Shown: positions 1 to 8,590 of the stretch, piece by piece
Layout: each line of letters starts with the position of its first letter
Position numbering within the stretch: the stretch's first letter is position 1
NCBI RefSeq assembly: GCF_004022265.1
Contig: NZ_SAVB01000004.1
Location: 1-64,000 of the forward strand
Direction: 5' to 3'
DNA length: 64,000 bases
Source of the DNA: Paenirhodobacter ferrireducens
GTDB lineage: Bacteria > Pseudomonadota > Alphaproteobacteria > Rhodobacterales > Rhodobacteraceae
Notes under the pieces: generated by a model
Seen by the model: the letters and a program-made list of their open reading frames with translations, nothing else
What the model was told of the DNA's origin: nothing
The model's database searches: none
Program-made: the position numbers and the translations under genes

Positions 1-45
1 CACGCGAGCCTTGAAGCCCGCGTCGTGATTTCTGCGTTTCGACAT
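1..45 (-). CDS. IS3-family transposase OrfA, N-terminal fragment
   Basis: The first 15 codons read MSKRRNHDAGFKARV, the usual start of IS3-family OrfA, the small helix-turn-helix protein that with OrfB (made by frameshifting) forms the transposase. The start is supported by GAGGAG about 8 bases upstream. The gene is truncated only by the window edge, so its integrity cannot be judged. Confidence 0.75.
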   Translation of the reverse strand, partial: MSKRRNHDAGFKARV

Positions 46-126
46 GTTCTGATCTCCTCGTTCTTGGAGACCAGCAGACGTCAGATCGTAGCTTCCGTCA
101 CTGTCCAATTTTCGGGGAGGTGCTCA
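1..126 (-). mobile_element. Left end of an IS3-family insertion sequence (runs off window)
   Basis: The window opens inside an insertion sequence. A minus-strand OrfA start (45 down to 1) is preceded by a GAGGAG ribosome binding site. The outer end carries a candidate terminal inverted repeat at 101-126, which on the minus strand begins TGAGCACCTCCCCG. The TGA of this end provides the stop codon of the gene at 124-552, so the element appears inserted into that gene. The other end lies outside the window, so neither the second inverted repeat nor a target duplication can be checked. Confidence 0.7.
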
Positions 127-552
127 GTCGTCGATTTCGTCCTGGGTTTCGCGCCTCGCCAAGCTCGTCGCGTTGCGGACGAAGACCGCGCGCCGGTAAC
201 CGTCCCGGAAGGTCAGCCGCAAGTCGAAGTGATGGGGGTACACTCCCTTCTGGCGAGGGCAATAGTAGTAAACAGGGGCAAGCTGCACTTCCAGTCCATA
301 GAGTTCGGGGCTGCGAAGGGCATCCAGGGTGACGGCATATTCGGACTCGCCATCAAAATGGTAGACCTGCCGGATGCCGCCCGTCATCGGCGTTGCGATC
401 GCAACCGACACCCGCTTGGCCGTGTCGCTGCGGGTCAGGGGATTGCGAGCGCCAGTGTAGGGGAGCACCCCGCGGATTGGTGCCACCACCAGGGCGGGTT
501 GTTCCTTCTTGGGTGCCGCTTGGTCCTGCAACCAGTCTTCGTAATTCGACAT
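124..552 (-). pseudogene. TnsA-like endonuclease fragment, 3' end cut by the IS
   Basis: A 142-codon reading frame. Its middle and end (about residues 66-133) follow the order seen in TnsA N-terminal nuclease domains: an acidic residue in FDGESEY, then a strand LEVQLAPVYYY, an aspartate in HHFDLRLTFRDG, then a strand where the usual VEVK is replaced by VFVRN. TnsA is the 5'-cutting subunit of Tn7-like transposases. The frame ends exactly where the IS end begins, with TGA belonging to the IS, and it is short for TnsA (over 200 residues), so I read it as truncated. The similarity is by eye and weak. Another PD-(D/E)XK-type protein or a degenerate non-catalytic relative is possible because the lysine is missing. 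Confidence 0.45.
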
Positions 553-1394
553 GCCGTCTCCGTTCCCGGAAACGAGGCGTTTCCGGGGTGGTCATCTTTT
601 CATCCTGGAGCTCAGACCGCGCTTGCCCGGACCGTTTTCGGCCTCTAGCTTGGCAAGTGATACACGGGCGATCTTTGCCCCAACTTCCAGGCGCGCACCC
701 CAGGGTGCGCGTTTTCTTTTGCGCAGGACGTGGCCCTCATGGACCGCCGACCTTGCATAAGGGGAAGGTCCGCGAATCCGCTGAAAATCCAAAACAGAAA
801 AATGCGCCCGGCCTTGAAGGCCCTTGCCGAAGTGGAGTCAACCCACTGAAAATGCGAAAAAATATCCCCTGAATTTTCTTCATATGACCACTTCAGGGGC
901 CTTCGGCGTCACGTTCTCGGGGCCGGCGCGACGATGGCGGACATGTTCTCGCAAGGTGATGAGCAGGACATCGCGAGAAGAAAGTTGCCACGCGTCTTGG
1001 AGTGATCATCCCATGAGGCAACGAGGTTCCCACCAGATCGCCCCAGAGCTGCACGGCGGGCACTGGTCGCCGCTTCTGCACTGATGCCCAGACCTCGGCG
1101 GCTAGGGGAGTGTCGATGGGAGCCGCTGTTACGGCGGTTTGGAGATCGGCGAGTTTGTTCCCTTGGCGGGGACAAACCAGCCAAATCGCAAACCTCGACA
1201 TCCGGCCGCATAGAGAAAGGTGACCGGGACCTTGCGGCCCGCGCCCTGTAGCGCGCTACCACCGCATCCGGACACTGCACGCTTGAGAACAAAGGTATGT
1301 CGCCGAAGTGACGTACAGCATTCCAGTCGACAAGCACTCGGAACCAGTCAACGCCACCTGGACGCGAAGGCTTCCCACCTAGGGAGCGTCTGAT
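553..1394. other. Intergenic stretch without a recognisable gene
   Basis: About 840 bases between the divergent TnsA-like fragment and the SF1 helicase. Short open frames on both strands (for example minus 893-1201) have arginine/serine-rich, unrecognisable translations typical of shadows. The only structure I can support is the terminator-like hairpin at 693-720. Confidence 0.5.
693..720 (+). terminator. Rho-independent terminator-like hairpin
   Basis: Perfect 8-bp stem GCGCACCC / GGGTGCGC with a 2-base loop, followed directly by GTTTTCTTTT on the plus strand. No plus-strand gene ends nearby, so it may close an unannotated short transcript or block read-through towards the helicase. Confidence 0.45.
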
Positions 1395-4352
1395 ATGTCG
1401 GAGATGGAACTCGACCTCTGGATTTCGATGAAACTTGTATCGCGCCCACTGCCCGCCTTCCTGTCTGACCCCTTCCGCAAGCACCCGCGAGCGCTGGCAC
1501 TCCAGGACGACACCATTGCGACGTCCGGCGGCGCGCATGCCAGGATTCACCTCTCGGAGATCGCGACAGCTCCCGTCGTGCAGCGTGGCCGTGTCTCCGC
1601 CCGCCTCACCCTGGATCTCGGCAACCAGTCCTGCGTCCTGCTGCCCGGGGTCCAGGAGGCCGCCGCCAGAGCCTTCGCACAAGCTGTCGAAACAGCCTGG
1701 TCAGGTTACAATCTGACCCAGCTTTCCAGGGAAGACGACGCGATTGCGGCCCTGATGACGGCAATCGAGGGATTGAAGGCACCGACGAGATATCCCGCCG
1801 CCTGCCTTGTGGACCCGGTCGCAAGCCAGGCCGCCGACCTCGACGCCCGCGTCCTGAAGAAGCTCACCCCGGCAGCCCTGGGCGAGGAGACGATGGCGCG
1901 GCTGGCTCCGATCATAGACTTCGCGCGCAATCCAGAGCAACTCCGCGATGCGGCAATCCCGGCCTTCGTCGACCAGCAGCTGGCGGAGTGGAAAGAGTTC
2001 TTCGATACCGTCGAGTCCATGCCGCTGACGCCGGAGCAGCGGCTGTCCGTCGTGGTCGACGAAGATGCAACGCTCGTCCTCGCCGGTGCGGGCTCGGGCA
2101 AGACCTCGGTCATCACCGCCAAGGCTGCCTACCTGGTGAAGGCCGGTATCCGGCAGCCGCATGAGCTTCTGCTCCTGGCCTTTGCCAAGGATGCCGCAGC
2201 CGAGATGACCGAGCGCATCGAGGCGCGGTGCGGCGTGCCGATCATGGCGCGCACCTTCCACGCCCTGGCCTACGAGATCATCGGCACGGTCGAGGGCGAA
2301 AAGCCGCCCCTCGCACCGACGGCCACCGACGACAAAGCCTTCCTCCAGTTGATCAAGGACATCCTGCGCGACATTGTGAGCCGGGTGGCCGACATCGCCG
2401 GGACCGTGGTGGGCTGGTTCGCCGGATTCTTCGACGACATTCCCAATGCATGGGACTACGACTCCGCACACAAGTGGTATTCCGAGATTGAAAGCCGGAA
2501 CCTGCGAAGCCTGAAGGGAGACACCGTCGCCAGCTTCGAGGAGCTGATGATCGCCAACTGGCTGTACCTGAACGGCATCGCCTACGAATACGAGCCAACC
2601 TACGAGCACAAGCTGGCCGGGACCGGCAGGCGCGCCTACACGCCGGACTTCCGGCTCACTGAGAGCGGCGTCTATCTCGAGCACTTCGGCGTCCGCAAGA
2701 CGACGCGGAAGGACGGCTCGGAGGAGCTGACTACCGCCCCCTTCATAGACCGCAATGCCTACCTGGAGAGCATGGCGTGGAAGCGCAAGGTCCATGCCGA
2801 ACACGGCACGACCCTGATCGAAACCTATAGCTGGGAGAACGAGGAAGGCCGCCTGCTCGAGGCGCTGGCAGAGAAGGTCGCGCCGTATGTCACGCTCCGC
2901 CCGCGCCCTGCCCTCGAAATCTACGACAGCGTTACGTCCCTTGGTGTCGTCGACGGCTTCACATCACTGATCGCGACCTTCCTGCGGCACTTCAAGAACG
3001 GAGGGTATCACCTGGGCGATTGCGAGACGAAAGCCGCGACCCTGAAGATGGGCAAACGCGGCGAGGCCTTTCTCAAGATCTTCGGGGCAGTGTACCGCGA
3101 GTATCAGGACAGGCTGGGCGAGCGCATCGATTTCGAAGACATGGTGAACCGCGCGACCGCACTGGTGGAAAGCGGGCGCTACGAAAGCCCGTTCCGCCAT
3201 ATCCTTGTCGATGAATTCCAGGACATCTCGACCGGCCGGGCGCGGCTGGTCCAGGCGCTCAAGAGTCAGCATGCGGAGGCGAGGATATTTGCTGTCGGCG
3301 ACGACTGGCAGTCCATCTACCGGTTTGCCGGATCCGACATCCACATCATGCGCAACTTCGGTCGCGAGTTCGGCGGCGTCTTCGCTGGTCACACCGGTGT
3401 TCACCGCACGGTGGACCTCGGACGGACTTTCCGGTCGGTCGACAGGATCGCGCTAGCGGCCCGGCGCTTCGTGCTTTGCAACCCGGCGCAGATCATCAAG
3501 ACGGTTGTTCCTGCCGGAGTGTCAGAGCATCCCGCGATCCGGATCGCATGGACCCGGCGTGAGACCGGCGACCAGGTGCTGGACGACACCCTGAAAGCTC
3601 TGGCAGCAGAGCCAGCTCCTCCCGGCCGCAAGGCAACGGTGCTCTTGCTGGGCCGTTACCGCTTTATCGAGCCCGACATGCGCAGCCTCCGTCAACGGCA
3701 TCCGAACCTGATGATCACCTTCAAGACCATCCATGCCTCAAAGGGCCTGGAGGCCGACCACGTTGTCCTGCTCGGCGCCGATAGCGCACGCATGGGCTTT
3801 CCATCGATGATCGTCGACGACCCCCTTCTCGCCCTTGTCTCGCCCGAAGCGGAACCCTTCGCCAACGCCGAAGAGCGCCGGGTGATGTATGTCGCCATGA
3901 CCCGGGCGCGACGAACGGTCACGATCCTGGCGTCCGAGGCCCGCCCTTCAGCCTTCGTCACGGAGCTGTTGAAAGATCCCCTCTATGACGTAGCCAGCCC
4001 GCGCGAGGCCCAGGAGCGCACCCATACATGCGGGCAATGCGGGGGGCGCCTGCTGTTCATGCCCGGCGTTGATGGCCCAGGCTGGTACCGTTGCGAGCAC
4101 ATCAAGCACTGCGGCAACCGCATGCCCGCATGTCCCGCTTGCGGTACCGGGCTTCCGGTTCACCAAGAACCACATGGCGAGAAAATTTGCGGGGAGTGCG
4201 GAGCCGTCCAGGAGCCATGTCCGGAATGCACCGACGGCTGGCTCGTGGAACGGAGGGGACGATACGGGGTCTTTCTGGGCTGCGTCCGTTTCCCTGATTG
4301 CGCAGGAAAGTCGAAGTTAGGACGTCAAGCAGGCAAGCGAACAGGTGGCTAA
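1395..4352 (+). CDS. UvrD/HelD-like SF1 DNA helicase with nuclease-like insertion and C-terminal zinc fingers
   Basis: A 985-residue superfamily 1 helicase of the UvrD/helicase IV type. Walker A GAGSGKTSV lies near residue 231, Walker B DEFQD near 605, GDDWQSIYRFAGSD near 635, TIHASKGLEADHV near 778 and MYVAMTRARRTV near 830. Between motifs Ia and II an insertion (about 395-445) reads YTPDFRL then VYLEHFG, the layout of a PD-(D/E)XK nuclease-like domain seen in helicase IV relatives, with histidine at the usual lysine position. The C terminus (about 878-980) has CxxC pairs and a topoisomerase-type zinc finger (CPEC...FLGC...FPDC). The start is supported by AGGGAG 8 bases upstream. It sits in a defence island, convergent with Hachiman. 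A role in DNA repair or defence is inferred. Confidence 0.8.
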   Translation: MSEMELDLWISMKLVSRPLPAFLSDPFRKHPRALALQDDTIATSGGAHARIHLSEIATAPVVQRGRVSARLTLDLGNQSCVLLPGVQEAAARAFAQAVETAWSGYNLTQLSREDDAIAALMTAIEGLKAPTRYPAACLVDPVASQAADLDARVLKKLTPAALGEETMARLAPIIDFARNPEQLRDAAIPAFVDQQLAEWKEFFDTVESMPLTPEQRLSVVVDEDATLVLAGAGSGKTSVITAKAAYLVKAGIRQPHELLLLAFAKDAAAEMTERIEARCGVPIMARTFHALAYEIIGTVEGEKPPLAPTATDDKAFLQLIKDILRDIVSRVADIAGTVVGWFAGFFDDIPNAWDYDSAHKWYSEIESRNLRSLKGDTVASFEELMIANWLYLNGIAYEYEPTYEHKLAGTGRRAYTPDFRLTESGVYLEHFGVRKTTRKDGSEELTTAPFIDRNAYLESMAWKRKVHAEHGTTLIETYSWENEEGRLLEALAEKVAPYVTLRPRPALEIYDSVTSLGVVDGFTSLIATFLRHFKNGGYHLGDCETKAATLKMGKRGEAFLKIFGAVYREYQDRLGERIDFEDMVNRATALVESGRYESPFRHILVDEFQDISTGRARLVQALKSQHAEARIFAVGDDWQSIYRFAGSDIHIMRNFGREFGGVFAGHTGVHRTVDLGRTFRSVDRIALAARRFVLCNPAQIIKTVVPAGVSEHPAIRIAWTRRETGDQVLDDTLKALAAEPAPPGRKATVLLLGRYRFIEPDMRSLRQRHPNLMITFKTIHASKGLEADHVVLLGADSARMGFPSMIVDDPLLALVSPEAEPFANAEERRVMYVAMTRARRTVTILASEARPSAFVTELLKDPLYDVASPREAQERTHTCGQCGGRLLFMPGVDGPGWYRCEHIKHCGNRMPACPACGTGLPVHQEPHGEKICGECGAVQEPCPECTDGWLVERRGRYGVFLGCVRFPDCAGKSKLGRQAGKRTGG

Positions 4353-4540
4353 ATAGGTTCCGGAAAGCGGCAGCGCCAATTGGACAAGCCGGGCCGAAGA
4401 TAGCGATCATACGCGTTTCAACGGCCAAGGTAGCAACGACATAAGGGGCGGGAAGCCGTCATTCGCTGCATGCGCGAATTGATATGCGAGCTATGCCTGA
4501 GCGGTCATTCGATAGCAGTGGCGGGATATACATTGCGGGT

Positions 4541-6985
4541 TTAGAAGTTGTGGTTTAGCCCCATATGCATTTCAGCTTCGAACACCAAGATTTCGTTCTC
4601 GCCATCCTGTCGCATTCGCTCTATCAATTCGAGTCTGAGATTAACAATGCCAGCGTCTTGCTGGACATCAACAAACTCTGAGTAGTTGTCGATGAGCTTT
4701 CCCGCCAGTATCGAGTTCACCCCGAAGTTCATCAATCTGATCTTGTCCTGATTGGTCGTTCCGTACTTGATCTTTAAGTACAGCTCTTCATCAAGCTTCC
4801 CGAGATCGTGCAGAAGCTCCACGTATTTGAGCAAGTGATTATCAACGAAATCCTGCTCCTCCTTGATCCGCACTATCGCCAGATTCACTTGTTCGGCATG
4901 CGTCTTCTGGCTGATGACAACCCAGCTCTGGCGAAAAGAGCCTTCCCTAGCGATTTCACCCCACTTCCCGACATACACTTCATCGCTGCCCATACCCTCC
5001 CAATAGCGAAGGAAGTTCCTGATCATTTCCGCGTAGGACGCTCCTTTGATCTTCCAGTCAATGAGCATGGCGTAGAAGGTCTGGGCGTTCTCCTCCTGCA
5101 AACGGCGAAGAATGTCGAAGGCCGCACCGTCCTTGAGGAACGGCACAAACGCACCAGCAATCAACTTCATGACTTCATTTGAATTTTGAAGCGGCCCAAC
5201 AAGACCGTCGAGTATACCCTGGATTTCTACCTCGTGCCGTAGAACCTCTATCTCAGAGACGTTGTTAAGAAAGCACGCGCGGCCTACCGGCGTAGCGGCG
5301 CGGGCGACGTCCAGCCCTGTGGTGCCCGGAAGGACGTTCTCAAGAAATTCATCGGCCTCGCGCTTACGCTCTTCAGCGTCGCCATCTTCGATCAACCGCT
5401 CTTCCAGCAACACGTTATCGATCTCATCTTGAAGGTTCAAATCAACCTGCGCGACGGTCTTGATGAACTTTTTCAAATTGGCCCGACCATCCAGATAGGC
5501 ATCGCTTCCAACCAGGTATATTTCCGGTTCGAGCATTCTGAGATTTCCAGTCTCGCCGCTGAATATTTCATTGAACCTGCATACCCGGCCTACGAGGTTT
5601 CGAAACTCGGACTTGGATAGGTTTCTTGGTCCCTTTTTGTTTTCAAGAATGAACATCTTCTCTGCTGGGATGTTCACTCCTTCAAGCAAAGTTGAGTTGC
5701 ACACGATATGGCGGATTTCAGGGATTTCAGTGTAGGCGCGCTCAATGTAAAGCTTCACGATGTCCGGGACTGAACCATGATGGTACAAGACGCCTTTGCG
5801 CAGACCCTCAACAAGCAAATACTCACTGTGAAGAAAATCTGAAATGCTCTCACACACCCGCGCGACACTGGCGCTTTCGACACTGTCATTGCGCGGAAGA
5901 AATGCACGCATGAACTGCTCAATCTTTTTGGGCAGGTTGAAGAAGATGATATTCTTCTTGGCGGCCTTCCGCAAAATCAACTCAAGCTCGTCATCGAAGG
6001 CTTCTTCGCCGCACTGAACGAACCTGTCGAAATATTGATCGTAAAGTTGGACAGCTTCGTCCTCCCGGCAGTCAACCAAGTAGAACCGCTCGGTCTTCAG
6101 GCCTTCCTTGACCTTGTAGTCCTCTGGCTGGATTTCAGCGTATCGAAGTTGCAAGTTCTTTTGATCGACTAGAAACGGTGTCAGGTACTTGAAACGCGCC
6201 GCCGGATTTCGCCGCTTTTGCAGGATGATCACCTTGGCCAGCAACAAAGCCCGCGTGTCCTCCCCAAGCAAGTTGTGCGCTTCATCAACAAAGACAAAGT
6301 CAAAATTGACCCCCGGATGCTTGATGAAAAACCTAAGCAACCGCTCTTGGGTCAAGACCGCCAGAAATTTGCGATCACCACCCTGAAACATCTCGGCGTG
6401 GGTGATGATCTGACGGTTGTCTCCAGCAACGCGCTTTCTCAGCAAGCGTTGCTTTGTTTGGGCCAGCAAAGCTTTGGTCGGCACCAAGACGCAGATATTG
6501 CTCTGGAGATTTTGATTGCAGAACCCGGAAATCAGCTCGGACTTCCCGTAAGATGTAGGAGCCGTAACCGTCACGTCCGTCAGATTGTGCTCGAAAAAGA
6601 AATTTCCCAAATCCAGCTGCTGTTGAGTGAAGACCGCGCCTTCGACTTCGAACAACTCCAGCAGTGATGAAAAATATTCCGGGAAGAAATGGGCGGTCTC
6701 GTCCTCCGCCGCCAAGCCCGATTGTACACTGTCCACAATCGGCATGAACCCCCGGCCAATCGCAACGTCGTATAGCGGAAGGTAGTCGCCCGTAAGGTTC
6801 GCATACATCACAACAATCCGGTATCCCAACGCGGTGACATCCGGGTTGTCATTGTTCAGGAACAGGACAGCCGCGGCCAGAAGTGTTTCCGCTTGCGCCC
6901 GGCTCAATTCACCACGAGTTAACAGCGATTGATAAAGCTTAAAGAAATCCGAGTTTCTGAGTGTTTTGAGCGGTGCCTTAGCCAT
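4541..6985 (-). CDS. hamB: Hachiman defence helicase HamB
   Basis: An 814-residue SF2 DEAD/DEAH-type helicase. Walker A in APTSYGKSEL (about residues 141-151), a DEAH box in FVFVDEAHNLLG (about 234), CNSTLLEGVNIPA (motif V region) and NLVGRVCRFN (motif VI) are all present. Partnered with a DUF1837 protein immediately upstream, this is the HamB of Hachiman, an anti-phage system in which HamB senses aberrant DNA and releases the HamA nuclease. I chose ATG 6985 because GAGG lies 6 bases upstream; GTG 6991 is the alternative. It overlaps the end of hamA by 8 bases, so the two are co-translated. All helicase motifs look intact. Confidence 0.9.
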   Translation of the reverse strand: MAKAPLKTLRNSDFFKLYQSLLTRGELSRAQAETLLAAAVLFLNNDNPDVTALGYRIVVMYANLTGDYLPLYDVAIGRGFMPIVDSVQSGLAAEDETAHFFPEYFSSLLELFEVEGAVFTQQQLDLGNFFFEHNLTDVTVTAPTSYGKSELISGFCNQNLQSNICVLVPTKALLAQTKQRLLRKRVAGDNRQIITHAEMFQGGDRKFLAVLTQERLLRFFIKHPGVNFDFVFVDEAHNLLGEDTRALLLAKVIILQKRRNPAARFKYLTPFLVDQKNLQLRYAEIQPEDYKVKEGLKTERFYLVDCREDEAVQLYDQYFDRFVQCGEEAFDDELELILRKAAKKNIIFFNLPKKIEQFMRAFLPRNDSVESASVARVCESISDFLHSEYLLVEGLRKGVLYHHGSVPDIVKLYIERAYTEIPEIRHIVCNSTLLEGVNIPAEKMFILENKKGPRNLSKSEFRNLVGRVCRFNEIFSGETGNLRMLEPEIYLVGSDAYLDGRANLKKFIKTVAQVDLNLQDEIDNVLLEERLIEDGDAEERKREADEFLENVLPGTTGLDVARAATPVGRACFLNNVSEIEVLRHEVEIQGILDGLVGPLQNSNEVMKLIAGAFVPFLKDGAAFDILRRLQEENAQTFYAMLIDWKIKGASYAEMIRNFLRYWEGMGSDEVYVGKWGEIAREGSFRQSWVVISQKTHAEQVNLAIVRIKEEQDFVDNHLLKYVELLHDLGKLDEELYLKIKYGTTNQDKIRLMNFGVNSILAGKLIDNYSEFVDVQQDAGIVNLRLELIERMRQDGENEILVFEAEMHMGLNHNF

Positions 6986-7778
6986 CGTCACCCTCGGTCC
7001 GCAGGAAATCTACCACGCTTTGGATGGTGTCCTTTTGCAGTGCAATTGACATCAAATCCCGGAACTCATTCATATCCTTTTGTGTGGTGTGCCTTCCTTC
7101 AAACTCCGCTCCGGTAGCGAACGCCTGACCGCCGGAAAAACACACGGCCACCAGGACAGCGTTGTAGTCCTTACTTGCTGATTCGCCTGCTACAGCCTTT
7201 TCGTTGAAACTCTCAAGCAGCGTCTCGATTTGTGACTTGAGCCCTGAATCCTGAATGACCAAGCTGGCCCCGTTTACCGCGTTTTGCCAAAGCGTGTTTC
7301 GCTCGCTGTTCAAAGCGGCCTTCAGGCCATTTTTTGCAAGAGACAAAAGACCGCCCAGCTTGTTGATGCTTGTTTCCACACCGCACTCACCAGCTTTCAC
7401 CTCAACAAACCAGATTTCACCTGTACCCTTATGATGTAAGACGAGGTCAAATCCCTTTTTGATCGAGTCCTCCTCCATGTTGAAAAATGGTGAGGCCGCA
7501 CGAAACTCGTCTTCATAATGCAAGAACAGTACGTGGGTCAGCAGCTCGCCGATCATGCCCTTTTGTGTGTCGGCGGATTTGGTGTCGAATTTGTCGAAGA
7601 AAGCTGTGAGCGTCTTTTTGTATGAATAGATAACCGACTTTCTCGATGCCTTGGCTGCGCCATGGCAAATCTCCGACAGGCGCGCCCGGATAACGTTTTT
7701 CAACTCATCGGAGATATCTTCAATGGTGAAACATAATGAGCCCGTTTCACTCTTTTCTAACTGAACGCCTTCCAACAT
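6978..7778 (-). CDS. hamA: Hachiman effector nuclease HamA (DUF1837)
   Basis: A 266-residue DUF1837 protein with the PD-(D/E)XK-type nuclease arrangement: E78 in KGMIGELLTHVLF, D111 in KKGFDLVLHH and E126-V-K128 in WFVEVKAG. In Hachiman this protein is held inactive by HamB and degrades DNA once released. All three catalytic positions are present, so the system looks functional. The first ATG in frame (7778) has a poor GGAG only one base away. The same frame stays open for about 29 codons further upstream with plausible protein sequence but no start codon, so the true start is uncertain (see findings). Confidence 0.88.
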   Translation of the reverse strand: MLEGVQLEKSETGSLCFTIEDISDELKNVIRARLSEICHGAAKASRKSVIYSYKKTLTAFFDKFDTKSADTQKGMIGELLTHVLFLHYEDEFRAASPFFNMEEDSIKKGFDLVLHHKGTGEIWFVEVKAGECGVETSINKLGGLLSLAKNGLKAALNSERNTLWQNAVNGASLVIQDSGLKSQIETLLESFNEKAVAGESASKDYNAVLVAVCFSGGQAFATGAEFEGRHTTQKDMNEFRDLMSIALQKDTIQSVVDFLRTEGDDG

Positions 7779-7858
7779 GCTCCTTTCACGATCCTCTTCA
7801 AAGCAGAATTTCGCCCGATCGACGATCTGATCTTTTGAAAGGTACCATCTCGTTAGAG

Positions 7859-7867
7859 TCCTCCTTT
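7859..7867 (-). promoter_or_regulatory. Strong Shine-Dalgarno upstream of hamA, out of frame with it
   Basis: On the minus strand AAAGGAGGA is followed 11 bases after GGAGG by ATG at 7848. That ATG opens a 16-codon frame that is one base out of register with hamA. If the run of four A residues at about 7833-7836 were one base shorter, this ATG would read straight into hamA. It marks either a frameshifted or recoded hamA start, or a short leader peptide. Confidence 0.5.
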
Positions 7868-7950
7868 ACCTCCATCTTTGCAACCAAAAAGATATATGAC
7901 GATCTCGTACTAGCTCTTGCTCGTCGGACAGCTGGCGATGCTCAAGTCAA

Positions 7951-7969
7951 TGTCCGGTTTGGCCGGACA
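7951..7969. repeat. Perfect inverted repeat between hamA and the GNAT gene
   Basis: TGTCCGG and CCGGACA separated by TTTGG, with no T tract on either side. It lies 14 bases past the GNAT stop codon and upstream of hamA, so it could be an operator for the ham operon or an RNA stem ending the GNAT transcript. Confidence 0.5.
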
Positions 7970-7982
7970 CAATTGGATGCCG

Positions 7983-8483
7983 TCATTTCGTTTGTGACTT
8001 CCGAACGAAAAGACTGAGGATGTCTCCCGATCCGTTCCTCCAAGTCTTGCCAACAGGGACGAATTTGAAGGACGGTAGCACACCTTTTTTCATCGTGGGA
8101 TTGCTTGTGGTCGCAAAGACGCCGTTTCCGGTCGCAAGGCGCAGCACTTCTGTGACCAGTGCTTTCGCTATGCCTTGGCCGGAATATTTGGGCGAAACTG
8201 AGACATAGCCGAGCTCATACGGATATTCGCTTTCCGGTAGCGAGTAGCCCGCCTTTGCGGCTTCTTGAAGGCCAGATCGGTATCCGACCAGCGGAACTTT
8301 CAAGGCAGCAGCGCCAACCGTTTGGCCATCGACTTCTGCAAAGATGATTTGAGCGCCCGGTCTTACCGCACCTCTCCGGACATAGTTCTCATCAACGGCA
8401 CCGCCTGACCCAACCAACTCGACGAAGGTATCCACCTCTTCTTTTGTGGCGGTCGCACCAACAAGGGTTCTGTACTGGATCAT
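7983..8483 (-). CDS. GNAT-family N-acetyltransferase
   Basis: A 166-residue GNAT domain protein. The core strand-helix pattern is clear: AQIIFAEVDGQTVGAAAL (strands 2-3), ELGYVSVSPKYSGQGIAKALV (acetyl-CoA loop, Q/R-x-x-G-x-G/A type), and a C-terminal FKFVPVGKTW strand. It would transfer an acetyl group to a small molecule or protein amine; the substrate is unknown. I start it at ATG 8483 because the longer open frame runs into the neighbouring IS. The IS1182-type element sits about 100 bases upstream and may have displaced its promoter. Confidence 0.75.
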   Translation of the reverse strand: MIQYRTLVGATATKEEVDTFVELVGSGGAVDENYVRRGAVRPGAQIIFAEVDGQTVGAAALKVPLVGYRSGLQEAAKAGYSLPESEYPYELGYVSVSPKYSGQGIAKALVTEVLRLATGNGVFATTSNPTMKKGVLPSFKFVPVGKTWRNGSGDILSLFVRKSQTK

Positions 8484-8590
8484 ACGGGCTCTGATCGAAC
8501 TTGAAGTTGGAAATCTACTTAGACCGGATGACCGTTTTGGGGAAGCTGCAATGCAGCACCGCTTCCTTATACGGACGGCAGGTTTGGGCC

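Noticed and set aside
893-1682. Minus-strand open frames upstream of the SF1 helicase
   Set aside because: No recognisable protein pattern, no ribosome binding site, and the longer one overlaps the helicase start in antisense.
7736-8017. Plus-strand 93-codon frame between hamA and the GNAT gene
   Set aside because: It overlaps the hamA start and GNAT end in antisense and mirrors their codons, and there is no ribosome binding site.
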